Origin: CAYNLK01 sp964398055
Lineage (GTDB): Bacteria; Chloroflexota; Anaerolineae; 4572-78; J111
Assembly: GCA_964398055.1 (NCBI GenBank)
Contig: CAYNLK010000012.1
Location: 1 to 64,000, forward strand
DNA length: 64,000 bases
Direction: 5' to 3'
Shown here: positions 53,164 through 61,377 of the stretch, one piece after another
Layout of the letters: every line of letters begins with the position of its first letter
Numbering within the stretch: the stretch's first letter is position 1
Position numbers and translations under genes: made by a program
Notes under the pieces: model-generated
What the model saw: only the letters and a program-made list of their open reading frames with translations
What the model was told of the DNA's origin: nothing
Databases searched by the model: none

Positions 53164-53408
53164 CCGTTTCAAGATGTCAGGACATTTTAAAAAAATATCG
53201 AGACATGTTTGCCAAGATGTCAGGTTGTCTTTTTCAACCGCTAACCGGCTGTCTCACCGGAATTATGCAGTCGCAGCCGACCCTGTGGCCGCCCGGTGTG
53301 AAGCCCCTCAAGGTCTTAGAAGCCGTCTGAATATATTTGCGTGATCGAGCCATTCAACTCATAATTTATTCTTAACCAAGCTTCAAGAATTCAGGATTTG
53401 ATTTTGCT
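53164..53408. other. Gap with two direct repeats
   Basis: AAGATGTCAGG occurs at about 53169 and 53213, with an inverted CATGTCTCGATA near 53200. No gene is seen before 53409. Confidence 0.4.
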
Positions 53409-53951
53409 ATGCTGCCACCCAGCCATATCGCCTACACCCTGGCCGCCGTTGACTTGCTCAAAGATCGTTTCCCGGCTTTGCAAAAGGTTGACTACCGCCT
53501 GGTCGCCCTGGCGGCCACAGGCCCGGACCTGATCGACAAACCCTTGGCCGCGCTCTATTTCTACCGGCGCTATAAGGCGGCGGTTTTGTTCGCCCATACG
53601 TTGCTGGTGCACCTGGGGGTTTTTAGCTACATCCTCTGGCAAAAGCCATCATGGTGGCTCTATGGCCTGGCCTTCAACGGCCACGCCCTGCTCGACCGGC
53701 TGTGGTTGTTTCACGATACCTGGTATTGGCCCTTGCGGGGCTGGCGCTTTCACGTCTGGGGCAAGCAGGGCAGCGAGCAGCCCGAAATTGGCCGGGCCTA
53801 CTGGTACGCCTTTACCCGCCGGCCGGAATTATGGGGCTGGGAAGCCGGCGGGCTGCTGGCCGCGCTCTGGTTCATCTGGCGCAACCGGCTCTATCGCCGG
53901 GAACGGCTGGGCCGCTTGCTGCGTACCGGTCACTTTTCGGATGAGATTTAA
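53409..53951 (+). CDS. Membrane hydrolase-like protein (YdjM/DUF457 type)
   Basis: 180 residues. LPPSHIAYTLAAVDLL, AATGPDLIDKPLAALYF, LFAHTLLVHLGVFSYIL and NGHALLDRLWLFHDTW hold the His and Asp residues typical of membrane-bound metal-dependent hydrolases. At least two membrane segments are visible. It is followed after 18 bp by the methyltransferase gene and may be co-transcribed. Substrate unknown. Confidence 0.68.
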   Translation: MLPPSHIAYTLAAVDLLKDRFPALQKVDYRLVALAATGPDLIDKPLAALYFYRRYKAAVLFAHTLLVHLGVFSYILWQKPSWWLYGLAFNGHALLDRLWLFHDTWYWPLRGWRFHVWGKQGSEQPEIGRAYWYAFTRRPELWGWEAGGLLAALWFIWRNRLYRRERLGRLLRTGHFSDEI

Positions 53952-53969
53952 TAAGGAGAGCTGATCGCT

Positions 53970-55430
53970 ATGATTCACGGCCATTACATCCCCCGGATGA
54001 CCCCCAGTTTATCATTACTTAATGACGCTCAAAAAGCTGAAATCCACCGGGCCACCCTGGAACTGTTGCGGCGCACCGGCGTCCAGGTGCGTTCGGCCGA
54101 AGTGCGCGAGTTGTTGGCCCGGGCCGGCTGCTGGCTCGAGGGCGACCGGGTGCGTATCCCGGCCCACCTGGTCGATTGGGCTGTGCAGGTCGCGCCCAGC
54201 TCCGTCACGCTGTGCGACCGCCGCGGCCGGCCGGCTATGCACCTGGAAGGTTACAAGAGCTACTACGGCACCGGCTCCGACACGGTCTACGTGCTCGACG
54301 CCTACACCGGCGAGCGGCGGCGAGCCGTGCTGGCCGATATCGCCAACGTCGCCCGCCTGGTCGATGCTCTGCCCCGGATCAGCTTTATCATGTGCATGGG
54401 CATCGCCTCGGATGTGACCGAAACCATCTCCGACCTGTACCATTTCCGGGAGATGCTCAGCCAGACGACCAAACCGATTGTCTACACCGCCTGGAACCGC
54501 CAAAACCTGCAAGATATTGTTGAAATGGCCGAGGCCGTGGCCGGCGGGACTATGGCGCTCCAGCGGAATCCTTTCTGCGCCCTTTACAGCGAGCCGATTG
54601 CGCCCCTGGTCCACGCCGAGGAAAGCTGCGAGAAGTTGCTTTATATCTGCCAAAAAGGGCTGCCGGTCGTCTACACCCCTGGCTTGATTACCGGCGCTTC
54701 CTCGCCGGTCACCCGGGCCGGGGCCATTGTTCAGGCCAACGCCGAACTGCTCAGCGGCCTGCTCATCTGCCAATTGATTCGGGCCGGTACGCCGGTGATT
54801 GCCGGGGCCGGCGGGATGATGACGATGGATATGTCGACCACCCTGGCTTCCTACGGCGCGCCGGAATTTATGCTGGATTGGTGCGCCCTGGCCGAGATGG
54901 GCCACTACTACAACCTGCCGATCTTCGGTTTTGCCGGGGTAACCGACGCCAAACTGTTCGACCAGCAGGCCGGCATCGAGGCGGCGCTGTGGATGCTGCT
55001 CAATGCCCTGGCCGGCGGCAACCTGATCCACGATGTCGGTTACATCGAAGCCGGGCTGACTGCCTCTTACGACTTGATTGTGGCGATGGACGAGGTGGCC
55101 GGGCTGGTGGAACGCTTTATGGGCGGCATCGAGGTCAATGCGGAAACCCTGGCCCTGGACGTGATCGACCGGGTGGGGCCGGGCGGCCACTTTTTGGAAG
55201 AGGAGCACACCTACCGCCACTTTCGGGAAAACTGGTATCCCCAACTGTTCGACCGAAAATCACGTTTGGATTGGGAGGCCGAAGGCGGGCTGACCCTGGG
55301 CGACCGGGCCAGGGCCAGGGTCCGCTCGATTCTGGAGAGCCACCAGCCGCCGCCCCTGGCCGAGACTACCCGATCTCAACTCGACACTGTTATCCAACGG
55401 GCGGAAGCGCGCCTGGAGTCGAATCGATGA
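53970..55430 (+). CDS. MttB-family methyltransferase (no in-frame amber)
   Basis: 486 residues of the trimethylamine/glycine-betaine methyltransferase superfamily, with GYKSYYGTGSDTVYVLDAYT near the N-terminus and GFAGVTDAKLFDQQAGIEAA, the region around the pyrrolysine site of true MttB. No in-frame TAG occurs, so it belongs to the pyrrolysine-free group, some of which use quaternary amines with a corrinoid protein. No corrinoid protein gene is next to it. The stop overlaps the next ATG by 4 bp. Confidence 0.88.
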   Translation: MIHGHYIPRMTPSLSLLNDAQKAEIHRATLELLRRTGVQVRSAEVRELLARAGCWLEGDRVRIPAHLVDWAVQVAPSSVTLCDRRGRPAMHLEGYKSYYGTGSDTVYVLDAYTGERRRAVLADIANVARLVDALPRISFIMCMGIASDVTETISDLYHFREMLSQTTKPIVYTAWNRQNLQDIVEMAEAVAGGTMALQRNPFCALYSEPIAPLVHAEESCEKLLYICQKGLPVVYTPGLITGASSPVTRAGAIVQANAELLSGLLICQLIRAGTPVIAGAGGMMTMDMSTTLASYGAPEFMLDWCALAEMGHYYNLPIFGFAGVTDAKLFDQQAGIEAALWMLLNALAGGNLIHDVGYIEAGLTASYDLIVAMDEVAGLVERFMGGIEVNAETLALDVIDRVGPGGHFLEEEHTYRHFRENWYPQLFDRKSRLDWEAEGGLTLGDRARARVRSILESHQPPPLAETTRSQLDTVIQRAEARLESNR

Positions 55431-55915
55431 CCCACCCCCACGCCGATGATCCTCTTCGGCCTCACCGCCACGAACCCAATCCGGCCCCCCCTTCACTCGA
55501 CCCGGCCTTTGTCCTGTCCAAACCGGATGGGGCTGAGATCGTGGTGAGCGTGGCCGATTTGCAGCGTTTGCCCCGGATCACGGTAGAAAACTGCACTATC
55601 GTCAGTACCGGCCACGGCGTCTCCGGTCCCTTTGCCTTCACCGGCGCAACCTTGCTCGACCTTGTCCGGCGCACCCTGCCGCCCGGTACGGCCTGGTCTC
55701 AGGTTGAGGTCATCAGCGCCGATGGTTTCGGCAACCGGGTGCTGGCCGAGGAGCTGTTGCAGTCGGACCCGGCCGGGCCGATCCTGCTCAGCTATGAACT
55801 CGACGGCCAACCGTTGACTCGCCAACAGGGGTTGGTGCGGCTGGTCGTGCCCGGCGAAAAAGACGACGCCCTGCGCCAGGTCAAATGGGTTGGCCGGATC
55901 AATATTAGAAAGTGA
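55427..55915 (+). CDS. Molybdopterin-binding domain protein (sulfite-oxidase-like)
   Basis: 162 residues. The core reads HGVSGPFAFTGATLLDLV, VISADGFGNRVLAEELLQ and QQGLVRLVVPGEKDD, then VKWVGRINIR, as in small YedY/SUOX-fold proteins. A lone Cys sits in VENCTIVS. It may bind molybdopterin or keep just the fold. The ATG overlaps the methyltransferase stop, so the two are translationally coupled, and the tag gene follows by 9 bp. Confidence 0.78.
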   Translation: MTHPHADDPLRPHRHEPNPAPPSLDPAFVLSKPDGAEIVVSVADLQRLPRITVENCTIVSTGHGVSGPFAFTGATLLDLVRRTLPPGTAWSQVEVISADGFGNRVLAEELLQSDPAGPILLSYELDGQPLTRQQGLVRLVVPGEKDDALRQVKWVGRINIRK

Positions 55916-55924
55916 GGAGGAACT

Positions 55925-56497
55925 ATGACCAAACGATGTGACTGGGCCGGCTCAGAGCCGCTCTACGTGACCTACCACGATCAGGAGTGGGGTGTGCCGG
56001 TACACGACGACCGCCACTTATTTGAGATGCTGATTTTGGAAGGGGCGCAGGCCGGCTTGAGTTGGAGCACTATTCTGAAAAAACGAGACAGCTACCGGCT
56101 GGCCTTTGCGAATTTTGAGCCGGCCAAGGTGGCCGCTTTCGACGAGCGCAAGATCGAGGCGCTGCTGGCCAATCCCGGCATCGTCCGCAACCGGGCCAAG
56201 GTGGCCGCGGCCATCCAGAATGCCCGGGCTTTTTTGCAAGTGCAGGCCGAATTTGGCTCATTCGACGCCTACATCTGGCGGTTCGTTGGCGGCCAACCGA
56301 AGCAGAACGGCCGGCGCAGCCTGGCCGAAATTCCGGCCCAAACGCCCGAATCTGTGGCCATGAGCAAGGATTTGCGCCAACGGGGTTTCAACTTCGTCGG
56401 ACCAACCATCTGCTACGCCTTCATGCAGGCAGTTGGCATGGTTAACGACCATGTGGTGGATTGTTTTCGGTATGAAGAGGTAGGTAAATTGGGGTAA
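55925..56497 (+). CDS. tag: DNA-3-methyladenine glycosylase I
   Basis: 190 residues: CDWAGSEPLYVTYHDQEWGV with the zinc-site Cys and His, EMLILEGAQAGLSWSTILKK, and GFNFVGPTICYAFMQAVGMV. It removes 3-methyladenine from DNA. ATG follows GTGAGGAGGAACT. Placed after the Mo-domain gene by close spacing, but probably functionally separate. Confidence 0.94.
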   Translation: MTKRCDWAGSEPLYVTYHDQEWGVPVHDDRHLFEMLILEGAQAGLSWSTILKKRDSYRLAFANFEPAKVAAFDERKIEALLANPGIVRNRAKVAAAIQNARAFLQVQAEFGSFDAYIWRFVGGQPKQNGRRSLAEIPAQTPESVAMSKDLRQRGFNFVGPTICYAFMQAVGMVNDHVVDCFRYEEVGKLG

Positions 56498-56535
56498 AAA
56501 CAACCGGAGGCTATTCCGCCGCCTCCTACTTCCAG

Positions 56536-56811
56536 TTAAGGAAATTGACGATAAATTTCTTTACGGTGCAATACCCGCCGAAACTCGATAATCTTATTGG
56601 CCATATCTATCCAGAGGCCAACGCGATAGCTGCCAAAACGAATCTTGTAGAACTCCTGGTATCCAACCAGTTTCTGGACTTTGCCATCTAAGAATGGATC
56701 TTGTTTGATCTCGTCCCCAAAAGCCACTTTTTCAATCTGATTCCTGACCTCAAGCGGCAATTTTGACAACTCCTTGTAAAAAGTTCGCTTATGACGTACT
56801 TGCCAGGTCAT
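56536..56811 (-). CDS. RelE/ParE-family toxin
   Basis: 91 residues: VRHKRTFYKELSKLPLEVRN, KVQKLVGYQEFYKIRFGSYR and the closing VLHRKEIYRQFP match the RelE fold. It is the second gene of a pair, its start overlapping the antitoxin by 4 bp. RelE types cleave mRNA; ParE types poison gyrase; sequence leans to RelE. Confidence 0.85.
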   Translation of the reverse strand: MTWQVRHKRTFYKELSKLPLEVRNQIEKVAFGDEIKQDPFLDGKVQKLVGYQEFYKIRFGSYRVGLWIDMANKIIEFRRVLHRKEIYRQFP

Positions 56812-57107
56812 TGCTGCGTTTCGGACAGATGAGCTTGATAGATTTTCCAGCCAGCTTCATTCTCAAACCATTCATCATCTTCTACTGCTTCAATCATCTG
56901 GCCAAAGGTATAATCCTCCAGTAATTCCAATAGTGTTTGAGGTGAAGTGTTGAGCAGGCGAGCAAGGGTAAAAATCGATATCCGCCAACCCTCGTTAAGT
57001 TTGATCACCCCTTCAAGCTGTTCCCTTTCAACAAACTCCAAGAATGTTTCTGGTTTAGTTCCCAGCATCTCAGCAGATGTTTCCAAATTCATTGTAAGTT
57101 GGACCAT
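56808..57107 (-). CDS. Antitoxin partner of RelE-like toxin
   Basis: 99 residues; MVQLTMNLETSAEMLGTKPE begins the protein and DLEDDEWF-like acidic residues (EAVEDDEWFENEAG) follow near the end, as in toxin-wrapping antitoxins. FTLARLLNTSPQTLLELLED may be the DNA-binding helical part. ATG is preceded by AGGAGGCAATATCT. Confidence 0.72.
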   Translation of the reverse strand: MVQLTMNLETSAEMLGTKPETFLEFVEREQLEGVIKLNEGWRISIFTLARLLNTSPQTLLELLEDYTFGQMIEAVEDDEWFENEAGWKIYQAHLSETQQ

Positions 57108-57176
57108 AGATATTGCCTCCTACCTAAAAATTTTACTCTGCCGGTAACGAAAGGTCAATTAACGAGAGAGGTTTAC

Positions 57177-57887
57177 TCAACCGCCGCAACGCAAGCACAG
57201 GCTATCGGCTTTGATGGCGGCGTGGCAGTGGTCGCCTTCGTGATGGACCCAGTCAAAGCCGGCGCAGTGGGCCAGGGCGCACAGGCGGCCGTAGCGGCCG
57301 GTGTCGATGGGCCAGGTGGTCAAATCGATGGCCCGGCCCTCAAAATGGAGCGAGATCTTCCGAGTTTCATCGAGCTGGGCCAGGTCGTGCTCCAGGAGCG
57401 AGTCATAGGCATCGGTGACCCGCAGCCAATATTCGCCGCCCCACTCAGCCTGCACCAGCGCATCCAGCCGGGTCAGCGGCAGCAGCATAGCCGGGTGTAT
57501 CAGAATATCCTCCTGGTGGTACGGCGGTTTCTCCTCTTTTTTGAAAACAATGGTTGGTCCCAGATTACCGATGAGGTGATAGTAGGCGCAGGAGTCCCGC
57601 TCGATGCGGCAGAGCATTGGCCCGGCGGCCATTGTTTCTGTTTCGGTGTAGCTGCCACTGGCCGAGAGATGCTGCCAGAGCAGCAAATCGGGCCGGGGAC
57701 AGGCTGAAGCCGGAGTCGGCTCAGGGGTGGCGCTTGGCCGGGGCGCGACCAAGAAAGGGGTGGCCGTGGCTATGGTAGCCGGGGTGGGGGAGGCAGGGGG
57801 GTCGGCCTGCGCCCGGGCGCAAGCGCCAAAGATGACGCTGAAAAACAGCGGAACAACAAGCAGCCTGACCGACTGATGAACGCGCAA
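57177..57887 (-). CDS. Lipoprotein with Hedgehog-signalling-domain-like zinc hydrolase fold
   Basis: 236 residues. Signal peptide with lipobox IFGAC (Cys23), a Pro/Thr/Ala linker, and a C-terminal domain from about residue 105 resembling the animal Hedgehog N-terminal domain: IVFKKEE (115-119; calcium-site Glu pair), YWLRVTDAYDS (154-163), SLHFEGRAIDLTTW (179-192; zinc ligands His181 and Asp188), and YGRLCALAHCAGFDWVHHEG (199-218; Glu217) with His222. All three zinc ligands of Sonic hedgehog (His, Asp, His) and its key Glu have counterparts. Probable role: peptidoglycan DD-peptidase-like hydrolase on the cell surface. Starts at TTG with GAGG upstream. No Hint/Hog autoprocessing domain is present. 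Confidence 0.82.
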   Translation of the reverse strand: MRVHQSVRLLVVPLFFSVIFGACARAQADPPASPTPATIATATPFLVAPRPSATPEPTPASACPRPDLLLWQHLSASGSYTETETMAAGPMLCRIERDSCAYYHLIGNLGPTIVFKKEEKPPYHQEDILIHPAMLLPLTRLDALVQAEWGGEYWLRVTDAYDSLLEHDLAQLDETRKISLHFEGRAIDLTTWPIDTGRYGRLCALAHCAGFDWVHHEGDHCHAAIKADSLCLRCGG

Positions 57888-57906
57888 TTGAACCTCGACT
57901 AAAACC

Positions 57907-57933
57907 GTAGGTCACGCTTCAAGCGTGACCTAC
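57907..57933. repeat. Perfect hairpin GTAGGTCACGCTT / AAGCGTGACCTAC
   Basis: Thirteen-base arms with a one-base centre lie upstream of the Hedgehog-like gene. It is followed by TTTTCTTT on the plus strand and TTTTAG on the minus, so it might terminate the VIT/VWA transcript, or be a dispersed repeat. Confidence 0.7.
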
Positions 57934-58035
57934 TTTTCTTTAGACTACGTGTCCCGAAAATAACACGGTCACTTGAGTTTGTCAAGAACCCCCATTTTCA
58001 AGTGGTCGGCGTTTCCAATCTCCACCCCGTTCCCC

Positions 58036-58070
58036 ACCTCGTTCCCAAACTCTAAGTTTGGGAACGAGGT
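58036..58070. repeat. Perfect palindrome ACCTCGTTCCCAAACT
   Basis: Sixteen-base arms with a 3-base loop (CTA). It sits with a half-copy of the GCCGGTCACCT end (near 58077-58087), next to the VIT/VWA stop codon. This repeat class is widespread in unrelated bacteria. Confidence 0.75.
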
Positions 58071-58091
58071 AAAAAGCGCCGGTCACCTTAT

Positions 58092-60551
58092 CTACCGCTC
58101 CCACCCCCGGCCGAGAACCAGCCCGAGCATGGCCAGCGGCAGCAAACCGGCCAGGCAGGTTGGACTAACCGGTTGTCCGGCGGGAGTTGGCTGGCCGGGT
58201 TGGGTCGCTGCCGGCCGAGCCGCCGCGGGCGTGACGGCGGGATTGGCTCCGGGCGTCGCTGCCACCGGCGCTGCTTCAGGTTGAGCCGGACCGGGCAAGG
58301 CGGCCGGCTCAGACAGTTCGGCCGGGTCGCCGGCAACCGTTTCATAAGCCACACCATCGATGACCACGATCACCTGCGAGCCGAGGGCAAAATATTTACC
58401 GCTGGCGGGATGATCGGCCAGAAACTCCAGCAACAAATCCGAGGGGAAGGGCAGTTGGGTGGTGGTCATCAGGTCGGGGTCAAAGGTGGTGTCGGTCCAG
58501 ACGCCGTTTTTGAGCACAAAGGCTTTGTCGCCCACGGTGGTAACCGCCGCAGCGCCTGTGGTAACCACGTCAGGCGCCGCCCCGTCCATACCAGGCGCGG
58601 CGGTGGCCATAGGCAGCGGCGCGGCCATTTCGGCGTCGGCCAGGGTGTTCTGCTCAACGGCCTTGCTGACCGCGCTTTCGCCGGAGACGGCCGCCGGCGG
58701 CGCTTCGGCTGCAGCGGCAACCTCTTGCTGCACAATAACCTCACGCCCTTCCCGGCTGAGGGCCAGGTCTGGCTCTTCCACCAGGAAGGAGGTGTAAGGG
58801 GTGATGATCCCGTAGCGGATGCTCAGGTTGACTACCTGATCGATGGTTTCGCGGTTCTCGCCGCGCAGCCGCATCTGGTTGAGCAGGTAGCCGATTTTGC
58901 GGGTGGCCCACAGGCGGGGGATGAAGTCGTTGCCCCCGAACAGCTTTTCTCCGGCTGTGGAGTCGGCGGCAAAGGTTAAATCATCGTAGCGGAAGGTGCG
59001 CGGCCGGCCGTTGACCTGGCCGGTCAGGCTGATTGTAGCCGGGCCGCCCTGCCGGTAGCGGCCGGTGACGATGAGTTGGGTGCCGGCAAACAGGTCGGGC
59101 AGGGGGTAGGGATAGGTGTCTTCGATGCGAACCCCGTCCACCGCCAGCTCCAGGTCGGCCAGCACCGGGGTGCTGACCTTGGCGTAGAAGGCGCTGACCT
59201 GCTCATCGACCCGCTCACCGGGGCGCACATAGGCGCTGGCCCCGCGCTGCTCCTGAGCCAGGGTGTCGAGCAGCACTGTATCCACATCATCGCCCACGCC
59301 GAAGGGAAAGATGCGCAGGTTGGGGGTGGCGGCCTGCTCGACATTATTGAGAATCAACGGCGTATCGACGACCCCGCTGGTGGGCAGGCCGTCGGTCAGG
59401 AAGGCGATAATGGTCGGACGCTCGGCGTCGGCGACGGCGATGGCTTCCAGTAAGGCCCGGTTGATGTCGGTGCTGCCTTCGGGCCGGAGTTCCTCCACAA
59501 AGCGGCGCGCCTCAGCCAGGGCCGAGAGGGGTTCGGGCCGGCTGGAAAAGGCCCGCACGCCGGTGCTGAAAGTGATGATGTTGAAGCGGTCACCCTGGTT
59601 GAGATGGTCGAGGACGTACAGGAGGGCGTCGCGAGCCTGCTCCATCTTTTCGCCCTCCATCGAACCGGATACGTCGAGTACCAGAATCACGTCTTTGGCG
59701 ATCACTTGCTCGGCGTTGACGTTTGGCGCGGCCAGCAGCACAAAAAAGCCGTCTTCGCCGGGCGCTTTATAGCTGAGCAGGTTGACCCCAATCTCCTCAG
59801 GCGAGACGGTATAGTAGAGGGTGAAGTCGGTGTTGGGCAGCACGTCAAAATCTTCCCAACCGGCCAAAGCCTGGTAGCGTCCGTCCCGGTCGATGCTGAC
59901 GGGGTGACTGGGGGAGTAGATGGCTTTGATGGCATCGGCCGAGCTGATATCGACGGTGACGGCGACGTTTTCCAGCGGTTTGGCCGAGAATTTCTCGGTG
60001 CTGAGCGGATAGACGTAACGGACCAGGCCGTTATCGACCGGCAGAATTTCAGTATATTCGATTTCGACGCGGCGGGTGTCGCCGGGGTCGATGGGGAAGA
60101 TGCTGGCCTGGAACAGGTCGCGGCCAATGTATTCCAGCAGGGCCGGATCGAGGCGGCGGCGGACGATGTTGTCATAAATGCGGCGGGCCTCTTCTTTGGT
60201 GTAGAGCTGGCCATCGACCCGCTGGCCGTTGACCCACATGGCAAAGTCGCTGATGGCGGCGTTTTCCGGCAAGGGGAAGATGTAGGTCCCTTCCAGCGAC
60301 CAGTCGCTGTCGTTGCGAAAGACCTGATCGACCCGGGTGGTGGCCACCTGGTTGGCGATGGTCACATTGACCCGGTGGGTCTCCACGGTCAGGTAGGGCG
60401 TCTCGTGCGGGGGCGGCGGCGGGATGGGGCAGGGCGGCCGGCAAATCGGTGGCTCGGGGATGATGATGCCGTCGGCCAAAACGGCGGCGGGCAGGATAAG
60501 CTGTCCGGCTAAAACGGCCAACACAAACAGAGCGGCAAGCAAACGTTTCAT
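58092..60551 (-). CDS. VIT and VWA domain surface protein
   Basis: 819 residues. Signal peptide MKRLLAALFVLAVLAGQLIL, then a VIT domain (about 40-165), a VWA domain near 285-460 with MIDAS motif LVLDVSGSM, RFNIITFSTG and FLTDGLPTSG, a beta-rich linker, a low-complexity Ala/Pro/Thr region (620-790) and a C-terminal membrane segment CLAGLLPLAMLGLVLGRGWER, which resembles a sortase-like or MYXO-type anchor. VIT-VWA pairs bind partner proteins through a metal. I start at ATG 60551 directly after GGAGGTCTATCAA. The gene is next upstream of the Hedgehog-like lipoprotein. Confidence 0.88.
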   Translation of the reverse strand: MKRLLAALFVLAVLAGQLILPAAVLADGIIIPEPPICRPPCPIPPPPPHETPYLTVETHRVNVTIANQVATTRVDQVFRNDSDWSLEGTYIFPLPENAAISDFAMWVNGQRVDGQLYTKEEARRIYDNIVRRRLDPALLEYIGRDLFQASIFPIDPGDTRRVEIEYTEILPVDNGLVRYVYPLSTEKFSAKPLENVAVTVDISSADAIKAIYSPSHPVSIDRDGRYQALAGWEDFDVLPNTDFTLYYTVSPEEIGVNLLSYKAPGEDGFFVLLAAPNVNAEQVIAKDVILVLDVSGSMEGEKMEQARDALLYVLDHLNQGDRFNIITFSTGVRAFSSRPEPLSALAEARRFVEELRPEGSTDINRALLEAIAVADAERPTIIAFLTDGLPTSGVVDTPLILNNVEQAATPNLRIFPFGVGDDVDTVLLDTLAQEQRGASAYVRPGERVDEQVSAFYAKVSTPVLADLELAVDGVRIEDTYPYPLPDLFAGTQLIVTGRYRQGGPATISLTGQVNGRPRTFRYDDLTFAADSTAGEKLFGGNDFIPRLWATRKIGYLLNQMRLRGENRETIDQVVNLSIRYGIITPYTSFLVEEPDLALSREGREVIVQQEVAAAAEAPPAAVSGESAVSKAVEQNTLADAEMAAPLPMATAAPGMDGAAPDVVTTGAAAVTTVGDKAFVLKNGVWTDTTFDPDLMTTTQLPFPSDLLLEFLADHPASGKYFALGSQVIVVIDGVAYETVAGDPAELSEPAALPGPAQPEAAPVAATPGANPAVTPAAARPAATQPGQPTPAGQPVSPTCLAGLLPLAMLGLVLGRGWER

Positions 60552-60695
60552 TTGATAGACCTCCATCACTCACACTGAATTGGGTTTGTGGTTCTGGAGA
60601 TAAGACGTTGGGGAAGGGGTAATGGTTCCGGGTTAGGCAGAACCAGAACCTTATAGTTTTCTGATCAGTTAAAAATAAATCATTTGCAGATTATT

Positions 60696-60724
60696 TTGCT
60701 TCGCTTCCTATCTTTTGGTATAAT
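60696..60724 (+). promoter_or_regulatory. Sigma-70 promoter of vapC
   Basis: TTGCTT (60696-60701), a 17-bp spacer and a perfect TATAAT (60719-60724). Confidence 0.8.
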
Positions 60725-60728
60725 ACTT

Positions 60729-60740
60729 GTACAATTGTAC
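60729..60740. promoter_or_regulatory. Palindromic operator GTACAATTGTAC
   Basis: A perfect 12-bp palindrome lies just after the -10 box and before the start of vapC, where a VapB-type repressor would block transcription. Role inferred. Confidence 0.6.
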
Positions 60741-60758
60741 TAATAACGTAAGGTAAGA

Positions 60759-61157
60759 ATGCAAATAATCATAGATACTTCAGCTATCATCGCTGTCCTG
60801 GTCAACGAGTCTAGTAAACCGGCCATAATTCAAGCTACTCAAGAAACCGATCTGTTAGCCCCATCGTCAATCCATTGGGAGATAGCGAATGCTTTTTCGG
60901 CAATGTTAAAACGAAATCGGTTAACATTGGATGAAGCCTTAATCGCAATCGAGATTTATCAACAAATTCCAATCAGATTTGTTGAGGTTGAGCTAGAAGA
61001 GTCGTTGAAGATTGCTGATGAATTAGGTATCTATTCTTACGATGCATATTTGCTGAGGAGTGCGGTCAAGTACAATCTGCCTCTGCTCACCTTAGATCAA
61101 GGATTAAAGGAGCAAGCAGAACGGCTTGGGGTAAAAGTAATCGAGGTGAAGGAATGA
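60759..61157 (+). CDS. vapC: VapC-family PIN toxin
   Basis: 132 residues of the PIN fold: MQIIIDTSAIIAVL (Asp6), HWEIANAFSAML (Glu), YSYDAYLLRSAVKY (Asp) and LLTLDQGLKEQA (Asp) supply the four acidic residues. VapC cuts tRNA or other RNA. It comes before its antitoxin, the reverse of the usual order; the overlap is 4 bp (ATGA). Confidence 0.9.
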   Translation: MQIIIDTSAIIAVLVNESSKPAIIQATQETDLLAPSSIHWEIANAFSAMLKRNRLTLDEALIAIEIYQQIPIRFVEVELEESLKIADELGIYSYDAYLLRSAVKYNLPLLTLDQGLKEQAERLGVKVIEVKE

Positions 61158-61375
61158 TAGTCTACACATATTCAGAGGCGCGGCAAAAATTAGCCCAGGT
61201 ATTGGACCAGGTGCTTCAACAGGGAGAAGTACGAATAAAACGGCGAGACGGGCAGGTGTTTGTGATTAAGCCGGAGAAGCGGACCGGGTCACCATTGGAT
61301 GTACCAGGGATAAATACGAACTTGAATGTGAACGAAATAGTTGGGTTCATTCAAGAAGGGCGGAGATTATCATAA
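61154..61375 (+). CDS. vapB: Phd/YefM-type antitoxin (VapB)
   Basis: 73 residues. VYTYSEARQKLAQVLDQVLQ and GEVRIKRRDGQVFVIKPEKR match the Phd/YefM DNA-binding fold; the shorter C-terminal part (NLNVNEIVGFIQEGRRL) would hold the toxin. It is translated from within the end of vapC. Confidence 0.85.
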   Translation: MIVYTYSEARQKLAQVLDQVLQQGEVRIKRRDGQVFVIKPEKRTGSPLDVPGINTNLNVNEIVGFIQEGRRLS

Positions 61376-61377
61376 CC

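Noticed and set aside
54015..55244. Long minus-strand frame opposite the methyltransferase
   Set aside because: The methyltransferase shows clear family motifs; the opposite frame is a G+C-rich shadow.
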